From Bacilli bacterium (GTDB lineage Bacteria; Bacillota_I; Bacilli_A; RF39; UBA660): a stretch of DNA of 37,072 nucleotides. Shown piece after piece: positions 14,447-22,488 of this stretch. The translations under genes and the position numbers were made by a program. Every line of letters starts with the position of its first letter. The first letter of the stretch is position 1. The DNA is taken from the NCBI GenBank assembly GCA_022793145.1, contig JAAWCI010000020.1, positions 1 to 37,072 on the forward strand, read 5' to 3'. The notes under the pieces are model-generated. The model did not search any database, was not told the origin of the DNA, and saw nothing but the letters and a program-made list of their open reading frames with translations.

Positions 14447-15439
14447 ATGAAAAAAATAAAATATATAAGTATAATTATGATAATAGCTTTCATGCTAACA
14501 GGTTGTGGTAACAAGGCAGAAAAAATCGCCGAACAATATTGTGATATATTAATTAAAGAAAATTATGAAGATATGCTAGATATAGCATACTTGCCTGATA
14601 GTAAATTTTTAACTGACAAAAGAAAAGATGAAGCAAAAGAAATATTTGCTAAAAAGATGAAAGAAAACAAAAAAACTATAACTACTTGTACGACAACAAA
14701 ATCAAAAGAAGATGATAACAAAATTTATTATAAACTAACGATTAACGACAATGATTCACTAAATATTGAGGTAGATAAAAAGACAAATAAAGTTTATATA
14801 GATGATTTATATGAGGAAAGATCTATAGAATCTTACTCATCATCAAAAGTTAGTGTAGATGGTGTAGAATTATCTAACCCAAGTATTAATGATAATATGG
14901 CAACATATAAATTTACTGCTTTTAAAAATGTAAGTTATGACATTTTAGCAACTAATCCCTCTTTAAAAGATAAAAAAGGAGATTATAAAGAAAATTATAT
15001 TGATATGACTTATCAAAACGACTCTGTTATTGATGTTTCTAGATTTAAGGATGATTTTATAAAAGAATTAGATGATAATATCAAACCTATGTTTAAAGAG
15101 ATTGCATTAGTAGGATTTAATAATGGGAATAAAAACACGATTAAGAAATATTTTATAGAAGAAAATTTTGAAATGCTTTCTAATGCTTTTAAAAATAATT
15201 GGAAAGACACATATAAGAGTTATACATTTAAAAATCTAATGGATGATCCTGTTAAATATCGTATCAATAGTTACATAAATGATACAGAATTAAAAATAAA
15301 TGTTACGATAGATTACGAAAGAGAAACAAAATGTATTGTTGGGTTACTTTGTACTGATGGTATAGAAAAAACTTATTCTGTTTTAACTGCGACAATCAAA
15401 AAAGATAATAATACATGGAAGATTGCTAATTGGGAATAA
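14447..15439 (+). CDS. Second lipoprotein of the element (NTF2-like repeats suspected)
   Basis: A 330-residue lipoprotein whose signal (MKKIKYISIIMIIAFMLTGC) is nearly the same as that of the preceding gene, suggesting duplication of the export signal region. The ATG at 14447 is chosen so that this signal is N-terminal; an ATG at 14435 is also possible. The mature part starts with a helical 'AEKIAEQYCDILIKENYEDM' and ends with 'ATIKKDNNTWKIANWE', patterns common in NTF2-like or DUF4878-type lipoproteins. Last gene before a weak hairpin and the recombinase promoter. Confidence 0.62.
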   Translation: MKKIKYISIIMIIAFMLTGCGNKAEKIAEQYCDILIKENYEDMLDIAYLPDSKFLTDKRKDEAKEIFAKKMKENKKTITTCTTTKSKEDDNKIYYKLTINDNDSLNIEVDKKTNKVYIDDLYEERSIESYSSSKVSVDGVELSNPSINDNMATYKFTAFKNVSYDILATNPSLKDKKGDYKENYIDMTYQNDSVIDVSRFKDDFIKELDDNIKPMFKEIALVGFNNGNKNTIKKYFIEENFEMLSNAFKNNWKDTYKSYTFKNLMDDPVKYRINSYINDTELKINVTIDYERETKCIVGLLCTDGIEKTYSVLTATIKKDNNTWKIANWE

Positions 15440-15478
15440 AAATTGACTTTTATAGTCTTTTTTATTTTGACTAACTAT

Positions 15479-15508
15479 ATCTATTATTTTGTTTTTGTGA
15501 TATACTAT
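15479..15508 (+). promoter_or_regulatory. Promoter of the recombinase (SigE-like, or extended -10)
   Basis: ATCTATT (15479-15485) and TATACTAT (15501-15508), 15 bp apart, resemble the same mother-cell SigE pattern seen before sigK (4879-4908). In B. subtilis the skin recombinase gene spoIVCA is SigE-dependent. The same -10 also reads as an extended TGaTATACT for SigA, so the assignment is open. Confidence 0.45.
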
Positions 15509-15543
15509 ATTAAGTTAATACATATTGGAAAGGAACTAAAAAT

Positions 15544-17295
15544 ATGCAAAATTCAAATAAGAAAAAAGATGATCGTAAAATAGCAGTATATTCTAGAAAA
15601 TCAAAATATACAGGTAAAGGAGAAAGCACCAAGAATCAAATAGAAATGTGTAAGAAAAAAATAGCTTTTCAATTTGATGACATTGATTTAGATAATGATA
15701 TTATTGTCTATGAAGATGAGGGATTTACTGGTTATAATATGAATCGCCCAGCTTTTCAAAAGATGTTAAAAGACATAAGAGATAATAAAATTAAAGTCAT
15801 AGCTTTTTATAGATTAGATAGAATTAGTCGTAATGTAACAGATTTTAGTAATTTAGTAACAGAACTTGATAATTATGGTGTGGTTTTCTTATCAGCTACT
15901 GAAAATATAGAAAATGTAACTCCTAGTGGTCGTGCGATGATGTTTATGAGTTCTGTATTTGCTCAACTAGAACGTGATACTACTGCCGAACGTATAAGAG
16001 ATAATATGATCGATCTTGCTAAAACAGGTCGTTGGCTTGGTGGGAATACTCCTACCGGTTTTGCTTCAGAACAAATAGAACATATTACAATTGATGGAAA
16101 AAAACGTAAGTTATTTAAACTTACAGAAAATGAAGAAATGCCTATTATCATCACTCTATTTAAAAAAATGCTAGAATTAAAATCTTTAACTAAATTAGAA
16201 ACTTATACAATTCAACATGATATAAAAACTAAAAATAATAAATATTTTTCACGTTGGGGATTAAAAAATATTTTAACGAATCCTGTTTATGCTTATGCTG
16301 ATAAAGACACATTAGAATACTTTAAAAAGTTTGATGTAGAAATTTATGCAGAAGAAAAAGATTTTAATGGGAATCATGGCTTAATGGTTTACAATAAAAC
16401 AGAACATAAAGGAAAAAATAAAGTTGTTATAAAAAGAGATGTTGAAGATTGGATTATTTCTATTGGAAAGCATAAAGGTGTTGTAAGTGGTAAAGAATGG
16501 GTAGAAATCCAAGAACTACTACTTAAAAATAGTGATATGAGGTATCGTAAACCATCTGCAAGTAATTCACTACTTTCAGGACTTATAAGATGTTCTCATT
16601 GTGGCTCTTTTATGCGACCTAAACTTAAAAATAAAACCATTACTGAAGATGGTAGAAGAAGATTTGATTATATGTGCGAATTAAAAGATAAAAGTAGGAA
16701 ACAAAAATGTACTTGTAAAAATATTAATGGACTAGAAGCTGATGATTTAGTGATGGAAAAAATAAAAGAACTTGCGAATCCTAAATCCCTATTCTATCAA
16801 TCATTAAAAGAAATCTCTAAAAATACTTTTACAGAAGAATATAAAAATAATGAAGAATTAAAAACTTTAAGATCATCACTTACTAAAAATGAAAAAGATA
16901 TAAATTCTTTACTAGATAAAATTAAATATGTAGATATTGATTTATTGGATGATATTTCTAAAGAAATAAAATCCTTAAAAGAACAAAATTTAAAAATTGA
17001 AAAACAAATAAAGGATCTAACGAATACCAATTATGAAGAAATAAATGATAAAGATACTGCTGACCTTTTATTAAACGTTTTAGACACGTATTTTAACGAA
17101 TTTAACGAATTAGACCTAAATACTAAAAGAAACCTAATAAAGCTTCTTGTAAGCTCTGTAACAACTGATGGCGAGGATATTACAATTAATTTTATAGGAG
17201 CTAGAATATTACAAGATAAAGATGTATGTGCTTGTAGTAAAACAAGCGATGTTTTAAGAATATCTAGCTTTCCAACAAGTGAGAGTTTCAAATGA
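15544..17295 (+). CDS. Large serine recombinase of the sigK element (SpoIVCA-like)
   Basis: A 583-residue recombinase that should excise the element and restore sigK. The resolvase domain holds the catalytic serine in VYSRKS (Ser17), with 'FYRLDRISRN' (88-97) and 'SSVFAQLERDTTAERIRDNM' (136-155). A recombinase domain follows, then a zinc ribbon with C350, C353, C378 and C389/C391, and a coiled coil at about 430-500. B. subtilis SpoIVCA is about 500 residues. The last codon and the TGA stop lie in the AAATG core, so the 3' end of the gene is half of attP, and excision removes the stop. It lies next to the sigK C-terminal part and reads in the same direction. AGGAA precedes the ATG. Confidence 0.95.
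   Translation: MQNSNKKKDDRKIAVYSRKSKYTGKGESTKNQIEMCKKKIAFQFDDIDLDNDIIVYEDEGFTGYNMNRPAFQKMLKDIRDNKIKVIAFYRLDRISRNVTDFSNLVTELDNYGVVFLSATENIENVTPSGRAMMFMSSVFAQLERDTTAERIRDNMIDLAKTGRWLGGNTPTGFASEQIEHITIDGKKRKLFKLTENEEMPIIITLFKKMLELKSLTKLETYTIQHDIKTKNNKYFSRWGLKNILTNPVYAYADKDTLEYFKKFDVEIYAEEKDFNGNHGLMVYNKTEHKGKNKVVIKRDVEDWIISIGKHKGVVSGKEWVEIQELLLKNSDMRYRKPSASNSLLSGLIRCSHCGSFMRPKLKNKTITEDGRRRFDYMCELKDKSRKQKCTCKNINGLEADDLVMEKIKELANPKSLFYQSLKEISKNTFTEEYKNNEELKTLRSSLTKNEKDINSLLDKIKYVDIDLLDDISKEIKSLKEQNLKIEKQIKDLTNTNYEEINDKDTADLLLNVLDTYFNEFNELDLNTKRNLIKLLVSSVTTDGEDITINFIGARILQDKDVCACSKTSDVLRISSFPTSESFK
17272..17294 (+). other. attR: right junction of the sigK element
   Basis: The element arm CCAACAAGTGA (17272-17282) and the core AAATG (17290-17294). 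In the predicted circle this arm faces TCACGTGTTGG (5259-5269), giving 10 of 11 matching inverted bases 18 bp apart, with the symmetry centre inside the core. Confidence 0.85.
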
Positions 17296-17665
17296 AATTT
17301 TAATGCACTTTAGAAGTGATAAGAAAAACACAAAAAATATAAGTATTAATGATTCTGTAGGTTTTGATAAAGATGGAAATGAGATTACTTTTTTAGATAT
17401 ATTAAAAGCTCCAAAACCAGATTTTGCACTGGATTTACATTTAAAAAATAATATTAAACTTCTCCACAAATACTTTGATATTTTAACAGAACGAGAAAAA
17501 GAAATCATTGTAAAACGATATGGGCTAAATAATGAAGAGGCAATTACACAAAAAGAAATTGCAAAAAAATTAGGAATATCTAGGAGCTATGTTTCTAGAA
17601 TTGAAAAAAGAGCACTTACTAAAATGCTCCATGAGTTTATCAAAAATAAAAATAATTGTGATTAA
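17279..17665 (+). CDS. sigK: Sigma-K, C-terminal part (interrupted)
   Basis: The rest of SigK. From 17291 the frame reads NEILMHFRS, the exact continuation of CIE(N) in the 4925 fragment, then 'DSVGFDKDGNEITFLDIL' (region 3) and region 4 with 'YFDILTEREKEIIVKRYGL', 'KEIAKKLGISRSYVSRIEKR' and a short basic tail. The frame opens at a GTG at 17279, which lies within the recombinase gene and has no ribosome site, so on its own this part is probably not made. After excision it is joined at base 17295 and completes a 232-residue protein. Confidence 0.95.
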   Translation: MRVSNEILMHFRSDKKNTKNISINDSVGFDKDGNEITFLDILKAPKPDFALDLHLKNNIKLLHKYFDILTEREKEIIVKRYGLNNEEAITQKEIAKKLGISRSYVSRIEKRALTKMLHEFIKNKNNCD

Positions 17666-17666
17666 A

Positions 17667-17687
17667 AAAAAGAGCCCTGCTCTTTTT
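17667..17687. terminator. Bidirectional terminator after sigK
   Basis: AAAAAGAGC (17667-17675), loop CCT, GCTCTTTTT (17679-17687): perfect arms with T-runs on both strands, shared by sigK and the convergent lipoprotein gene. Confidence 0.9.
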
Positions 17688-18075
17688 ATTTACATTTATA
17701 ACCAGCTGACTCTAGAGTTTTTTTAACGTCGTCATATTTAGCGTTATTATCTGTTCCTAAAGACTTCGCATCAGCACTACCTTCTACTTTAAAACCATCT
17801 TTTGTTTCTTTTACTTTAGCTTCTTTTACAGTATTTTCTTTTTCGAATGATTCCATAATAGTTTTCTTTTGGCTCATCATGCTTTCTGGTAATTTAACAT
17901 CAACAGTTACTTTCATAGAGTTAAGTTTATCACCTTTAAACTCAGAACTAATTGTACTTTTCATTTCCATTCCTAATGAATTTGTTTCAGAAGTACAAGT
18001 TAAACTTTTACTACCACATCCAGTCATTGTTAATAAAACAAGTAAAGATGCAACTAACCATTTTCCCTTCTTCAT
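17686..18075 (-). CDS. YehR-like (DUF1307) lipoprotein
   Basis: A 129-residue lipoprotein with signal MKKGKWLVASLLVLLTMTGC and a lipobox TGC. The mature part fits the YehR/DUF1307 fold: 'LTCTSETNSLGMEMKSTISS', then 'FKGDKLNSMKVTVDVKLPE', and a C-terminal 'KKTLESAGYKCK' ending with a cysteine that may pair with the one near residue 26. These proteins are common in Firmicutes envelopes; the function is unknown. GGAGGTG precedes the ATG, and a promoter lies at 18100-18128. It stands alone, ended by the terminator shared with sigK. Confidence 0.75.
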   Translation of the reverse strand: MKKGKWLVASLLVLLTMTGCGSKSLTCTSETNSLGMEMKSTISSEFKGDKLNSMKVTVDVKLPESMMSQKKTIMESFEKENTVKEAKVKETKDGFKVEGSADAKSLGTDNNAKYDDVKKTLESAGYKCK

Positions 18076-18099
18076 TTTTACACCTCCTCTATAACTAAT

Positions 18100-18128
18100 A
18101 TATTAACACTCTTTCACAAAAATTTCAA
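18100..18128 (-). promoter_or_regulatory. Promoter of the YehR-like gene
   Basis: On the minus strand TTGAAA (18123-18128) and TAATAT (18100-18105) are 17 bp apart. Confidence 0.6.
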
Positions 18129-18148
18129 CTTTCTTTTAAAATAATATA

Positions 18149-19249
18149 TTAAGAAGAAAAATTTTTTATATTGTCATCTAATCCGTTCATTTTATAGATA
18201 AAAACAACATCTTTAATTTCTTTATGAGTGTCTAAATATCCAGAAACTGATTTATCATAATAGTTAATATCAATCACATGTACTTTATAATAATGATTTG
18301 TAAAAAATGGAATGATTGCATTCGCACTTTCATCTTTTAAAATTAAAATTTCTTGTTTATTATTTATGCTCATATTTGTAATCTCTATTATTGGTTCATC
18401 CTTTCCTAAAAAATACTCATACATTTTATCATTGGTTACATTTTTATTATATAGTGTATTTTCTTTTCTTTCTTGATATTGTACTTCTAACTCGACATTA
18501 TTTTTTGGAATAAATTCTACAATTGTATCTTTTTTAAAAGAAAATGTATAAGTTTTTTTCACCAAGTTTCCAGAGAAATTATTTGAAATTTCCTTTATAT
18601 CAAATTCAGTAATTGGAACTTGTTCTATATCATTTAATCTTGCATATTCTTTATATACATAGTAAGAACCATAACTCGTTAAATGAGAATCCAAACGATA
18701 ATACATTGGATAATCATTTAATCCTTCTTGTAAAGTTGGAACAACGTCAATCGTATTAAATGTTAATTGATGATAAATTGTTTTCATTTGATGGTACTCA
18801 TCAAATAGAAAAATATTTGCTGGTGCTTTGCTAGGATTTACTGTTACATGACTAGGAATTAATATAAGAGACATATTTTTATCATTATATTTTTTATAAA
18901 ATTCATTCATAATTTTGATAAATTCATTTCCTTTTTCAACCTCTTTCGGTTCTTCTAATAAATATTCATCTTTTCCTATATAAACTCCATCTTGTATGTT
19001 TATTCCTAATTTTCTTTTAATATTAATGCCTTGTTCTAATAAAGAATTTCGAAATAAGAAATGATCCTCATAGTATTTTTCTAAATTGTCTATGGACTTT
19101 TCAGAAGCCATATTAAAACTTGACTTTATAGCTAATGTTCTCCCTTCTTCTTTACTATATAATGTTTTTGGTGAACACAAACATAAAATGCCAAAACTTC
19201 CTAATATTGTAAGTAATAATAAAATAAAAATAAATTCTAATTTTTGCAT
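18149..19249 (-). CDS. DHHW/AlgX-like protein (SGNH-type O-acetylation partner)
   Basis: A 366-residue protein with one N-terminal membrane helix and an extracytoplasmic domain of the DHHW/AlgX-AlgJ type. Recognisable parts are 'YYEDHFLFRNSLLEQGINIK', 'MSLILIPSHVTVNPSKAP', 'YYRLDSHLTSYGSYYVYKEY' (the D-x-H motif, here D-S-H where many have D-H-H-W) and 'ILILKDESANAIIPFF', with D-S as the SGNH serine block. Such proteins take acetyl groups delivered by an MBOAT partner and place them on polysaccharide. The MBOAT gene lies just upstream, 8 bp away. GAGGTGA precedes the ATG. Confidence 0.82.
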   Translation of the reverse strand: MQKLEFIFILLLLTILGSFGILCLCSPKTLYSKEEGRTLAIKSSFNMASEKSIDNLEKYYEDHFLFRNSLLEQGINIKRKLGINIQDGVYIGKDEYLLEEPKEVEKGNEFIKIMNEFYKKYNDKNMSLILIPSHVTVNPSKAPANIFLFDEYHQMKTIYHQLTFNTIDVVPTLQEGLNDYPMYYRLDSHLTSYGSYYVYKEYARLNDIEQVPITEFDIKEISNNFSGNLVKKTYTFSFKKDTIVEFIPKNNVELEVQYQERKENTLYNKNVTNDKMYEYFLGKDEPIIEITNMSINNKQEILILKDESANAIIPFFTNHYYKVHVIDINYYDKSVSGYLDTHKEIKDVVFIYKMNGLDDNIKNFSS

Positions 19250-19257
19250 AGTTCACC

Positions 19258-20565
19258 TCATACTCTAAACATCCAAATTGATGCATCTATTCCAGATACT
19301 AACGCAACTAATGTAATCCACATAAAGAATGCATATATCATCATTCGTCCAATATGGTACCAGGCACTTTCTTTTATCTGCTCAGTTATTATTTTTATTA
19401 CTTTTAAAGATACTAATAAAGAAATCATTAAAATGAAACTATAACTACTTAATACTGATTCTATTTCAGCATTCCAAAAAGGTACTTTTATAAATCCTGT
19501 TAAAGTTTCTATTATATTTGGTCTTACTAATAAAGTAAAAGACAATAACATCCATATAAAATGGAAGATATATAATGTTCTTTTAGAAAATCTCTTTTTA
19601 GATAAGAATAATTCTTCTATCAAAATACCAAGTCCTATAAATAAAAACCATAATGCAACTATATAATTTAATCCATAACAAGTAGAAAGTAGTACCATAA
19701 ATAAACATATCTGTATGGGAAATGAAAATTTATTTTTTAAGTGTTCATCCCACCATTTAGAAATACTAAAATGCCAAGCGTGAAAAAAATATTTCATTTT
19801 TGATAAACATAGTGGATAATTACTTTCTTCCTCAAATGTGAACCCTAGCATTTTGCTAAGCCCTATAGACATATTAGAATAACTCATCATAAAAATGATA
19901 ACTTGTAACATTACTGTAATTAGTAAAATGAGAGATGTAACAAATGAATTTGGTATTGTTAATAACTCTGTTTGTAATATAGATAGCATTCCTACTAATA
20001 AAACATTTAAAAATATTCCTTTTAAAAATAGATAACAGCCTTCTACAATATGTTCTCTTGTAATCGTTCTTTTTTTAAGTTCTTCTTCCATTTCATAATA
20101 AGAAAGAACTGGCCCAAATAAAAGTTTTGAAAAACAGCTTACATATAATAAATAAAGAAATAAGTTTGGCTTCCCCTTTTTATTTTTATAAAAATCTAAT
20201 AGTGTACCAATATTAGAAAGTAAAATAGTCATATAGCAAATTGGATAAATGATAAGATGATTCATTTTTATATCTTTGATAAAAATAAACCAAATTAAAA
20301 CTTCTATGAAAATAGTCCACATCACCATTTTCTTTTTCGAAATATTTTTCGGAAGATGATTTAACTTAGCTAATCCAAAATAAGTAATTCCAGTAATTAG
20401 TAAAAAATACCAAACAAAAGGACCTCTTCCTAAAATCACAAAAGCAATACTACTAATACCTAACCAAAGATTTCTCCATTTTTCTTTTATTAAATAATAT
20501 ATGAAAAAAAATAATGGAAAAAAGAAACATAAAAATAAAATACTCCCAAATTCCAATATCGCCAC
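19258..20565 (-). CDS. MBOAT-family O-acyltransferase (AlgI/DltB-like)
   Basis: A 435-residue multi-pass membrane protein of the MBOAT family, which moves acetyl groups across the membrane for O-acetylation of a surface polysaccharide. Typical signs are the N-terminal 'FFPLFFFIYYLI', 'LNHLPKNISKK', 'LLFGPVLSYYEMEEELKKR' and the active-site region 'FFHAWHFSISKWWDEHLKNK' (about 264-283) with its histidine. It forms an operon with the DHHW protein, and such pairs are common in spore-forming Firmicutes. The start is uncertain: GTG 20565 is only one base from AGAAGGA, and TTG 20556 is better spaced. Confidence 0.9.
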   Translation of the reverse strand: MAILEFGSILFLCFFFPLFFFIYYLIKEKWRNLWLGISSIAFVILGRGPFVWYFLLITGITYFGLAKLNHLPKNISKKKMVMWTIFIEVLIWFIFIKDIKMNHLIIYPICYMTILLSNIGTLLDFYKNKKGKPNLFLYLLYVSCFSKLLFGPVLSYYEMEEELKKRTITREHIVEGCYLFLKGIFLNVLLVGMLSILQTELLTIPNSFVTSLILLITVMLQVIIFMMSYSNMSIGLSKMLGFTFEEESNYPLCLSKMKYFFHAWHFSISKWWDEHLKNKFSFPIQICLFMVLLSTCYGLNYIVALWFLFIGLGILIEELFLSKKRFSKRTLYIFHFIWMLLSFTLLVRPNIIETLTGFIKVPFWNAEIESVLSSYSFILMISLLVSLKVIKIITEQIKESAWYHIGRMMIYAFFMWITLVALVSGIDASIWMFRV

Positions 20566-20595
20566 ATCCTTCTATTACAATCATAACAGATACAT

Positions 20596-20613
20596 ATTAT
20601 TTGGTCAAATAAT
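20596..20613. promoter_or_regulatory. Palindrome between divergent MBOAT and protease genes
   Basis: ATTATTTG (20596-20603) and CAAATAAT (20606-20613) around GT: perfect 8-base arms in a 100-bp divergent intergenic region. An extended -10 (TGATATAAT, 20636-20644) for the protease lies beside it, so it may be an operator. Confidence 0.5.
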
Positions 20614-20665
20614 TATTCGTTTCCAGTAACAATCATGATATAATAATGAAAAAGGAGTGAATAAT

Positions 20666-22288
20666 ATGAAAAACAAAAAACATATGATTTTGCTTATTAG
20701 TGCAATCATACTAATAATGGTAATTGCAGCTATATTAGTTCTTTTCTTCGTTTTAAGGAAAGAAAAAACAACTGAGGTAGACAATTTAAATAAGCTAACC
20801 AAACTATCAAGTCCAGACTTCTCTGACGCGGCAGATTTAGTAAAAAATAATATAGTAAGAATTGTAAACACAATTGATAATAAACAAATTGTCGGAACTG
20901 GTTTTTTTCATGAAAGTGGCTTTTTAATTACAAACAGTCATGTAGTTGATATTAAAGGAAATATTACAGTTGAATTTGCTGATGGCTCCACTGAAACTGC
21001 TACATTAATTAGTAATGATATTAATTCTGATATCGCTATTTTACAAGTAAAAAATGAGAAAATGCTTGCAATGAATTTTGGAGACACATTAAAATTTAAA
21101 GTTACAGATGAAGTATTGGCACTTGGATATGTTTATAATTTCGATGGAGAAGCTTCTGTTTCTAAGGGAATATTGAGTGCGAGAAGAAGTGCTGGTGGAA
21201 TTGAATTTTTACAATTAGATATTTCATTAAATAGTGGAAATTCTGGTGGTCCACTGATCAACTCTTATGGAGAACTACTTGGTATTAACACTTATGCTTC
21301 TACTAACTCTACAGTTGGTATGGCTATGTCAGCTGAAAACTTAGAAACGGTAATTCAGAAATTAATCGCAAATCAAACAGTAAATTATGTCACTGAAGAA
21401 AGACCTCAAAATGTTTTAAGTGTTGTTCTAAAAGAAATAGGATATGAAATTGATGATATATATAACGAAAAACAATTTATGAAAAAACATCATACTCCTG
21501 AAAAAGAAGAAACTAATAAACAAGATTCTTCAGAACAAAATATGGAAAGTAATAATTCAGGTGCCAAAGGTGGACATGTGGATACAAGTAAACCTTACAG
21601 TACCGATGCTTATCTATCAAAATTAGAAATTAATAATTATCCAATCAATTTTCAGAAAACTAATACGCGATATACAATTACATTAAAAAATAACGAAAAT
21701 TCATTAAATTTAAATATTCAAACAAGTGATCCAAATGCAACATATACTGTAAGTGGAAATTCTAATTTTAAGATTGGAGAAAATGTTGTAAGGATTGATG
21801 TCACATCTCCTGGAAAAGCAGCAATTAAAGATTATGAAATCAAAGTCATTAAACCTGTTACTAGAATCGAAAATGCAGCTGGAATTTTAGTTGCCAATCA
21901 AACTCAATATAGTAATTATTTAAATACCAATTGTTTCAATTTATTTGTTGAATTTGTGGATAGAGATAACATTAGATTAATGCAAGGAATGCCACTTGAT
22001 ATTTTTAATAAAATTATTGTAGAAGTTTATTCTGGATGGTCTGGAAGTAATAACAATGTAGATAGTAGTGGAAAACCAATACGATTATTAAAAACTTATA
22101 CTTTTAGTCCAAACCAAATTCATAATAATGCAGTTGAAATTCCATTAAGTGATATTAGAGCATTATTAAATGAGGAAGACTATATTGGTGGTGTTTATCA
22201 AGGAGCCGATTTAACTTTTAACATTCAGGTTTATACAAAAGAACAAGGTGTTTTTAGTTATAGAAGTCCAGGAAGTATTTCCAAATAA
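20666..22288 (+). CDS. Membrane-anchored HtrA/trypsin-like serine protease
   Basis: A 540-residue protein with one N-terminal membrane helix (about 7-30) and an extracytoplasmic trypsin-like domain. The triad is visible: His92 in TNSHVVD, Asp122 in NSDIAIL and Ser193 in NSGNSGGPL. Unlike DegP/HtrA it has no PDZ domain. Instead a polar linker (about 270-310) leads to a cadherin-like beta-sandwich (about 317-395, 'YLSKLEINNYPI...KDYEIKVIKP' pattern) and a last domain of about 140 residues without a name I can give. The ATG at 20666 follows AAAGGAG by 8 bases; GTG 20657 overlaps that site. Likely in envelope protein quality control or processing. Confidence 0.88.
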   Translation: MKNKKHMILLISAIILIMVIAAILVLFFVLRKEKTTEVDNLNKLTKLSSPDFSDAADLVKNNIVRIVNTIDNKQIVGTGFFHESGFLITNSHVVDIKGNITVEFADGSTETATLISNDINSDIAILQVKNEKMLAMNFGDTLKFKVTDEVLALGYVYNFDGEASVSKGILSARRSAGGIEFLQLDISLNSGNSGGPLINSYGELLGINTYASTNSTVGMAMSAENLETVIQKLIANQTVNYVTEERPQNVLSVVLKEIGYEIDDIYNEKQFMKKHHTPEKEETNKQDSSEQNMESNNSGAKGGHVDTSKPYSTDAYLSKLEINNYPINFQKTNTRYTITLKNNENSLNLNIQTSDPNATYTVSGNSNFKIGENVVRIDVTSPGKAAIKDYEIKVIKPVTRIENAAGILVANQTQYSNYLNTNCFNLFVEFVDRDNIRLMQGMPLDIFNKIIVEVYSGWSGSNNNVDSSGKPIRLLKTYTFSPNQIHNNAVEIPLSDIRALLNEEDYIGGVYQGADLTFNIQVYTKEQGVFSYRSPGSISK

Positions 22289-22292
22289 AATG

Positions 22293-22316
22293 GTAAGAAT
22301 TCATCTTACTTTTTTA
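22293..22316 (+). terminator. Terminator after the protease
   Basis: GTAAGA (22293-22298) and TCTTAC (22304-22309) followed by seven T. Confidence 0.85.
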
Positions 22317-22434
22317 TTTGCTTTCTAATTTTAAATTTACCTTTTTAAAATATTATAACTACAAAAGAAATACTACATCATTCAGTAATATTTCCTATGA
22401 AACGATATTCTTTTACTATACATTTAACAAAAAA

Positions 22435-22454
22435 GAGAGAATTTATTTTCTCTC
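22435..22454 (-). terminator. Terminator after sufS
   Basis: GAGAGAA (22435-22441) and TTCTCTC (22448-22454); on the minus strand followed by TTTTTTGTT. It ends the suf operon directly after sufS. The stretch 22317-22434 holds nothing else that I can see. Confidence 0.85.
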
Positions 22455-22488
22455 AATATCTTAAATGCTTTCTTGATATAGAGGCACT

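Larger units (their letters stand above)
5253..17294 (+). mobile_element. sigK-intervening (skin-type) element with CRESS-like replication module
   Basis: A 12,042-bp insertion inside sigK, bounded by AAATG cores. Such elements (skin in B. subtilis, skinCd in C. difficile) are excised in the mother cell by a large serine recombinase to rebuild sigK. This one contains, from left: a double-HTH frame, a 65-residue protein, an FtsK-like ATPase, a CRESS-type Rep, an origin hairpin, a 64-residue protein, a regulator, an unknown gene, a second small regulator, four membrane or secreted proteins, and the recombinase. The frames at both junctions are intact, suggesting it is still excisable. No structural phage genes and no type IV secretion genes are visible. 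Confidence 0.92.

Noticed and set aside
5253..17294. Prophage
   Set aside because: No capsid, tail, terminase or lysis genes; the content is Rep, FtsK-like ATPase, regulators and surface proteins.
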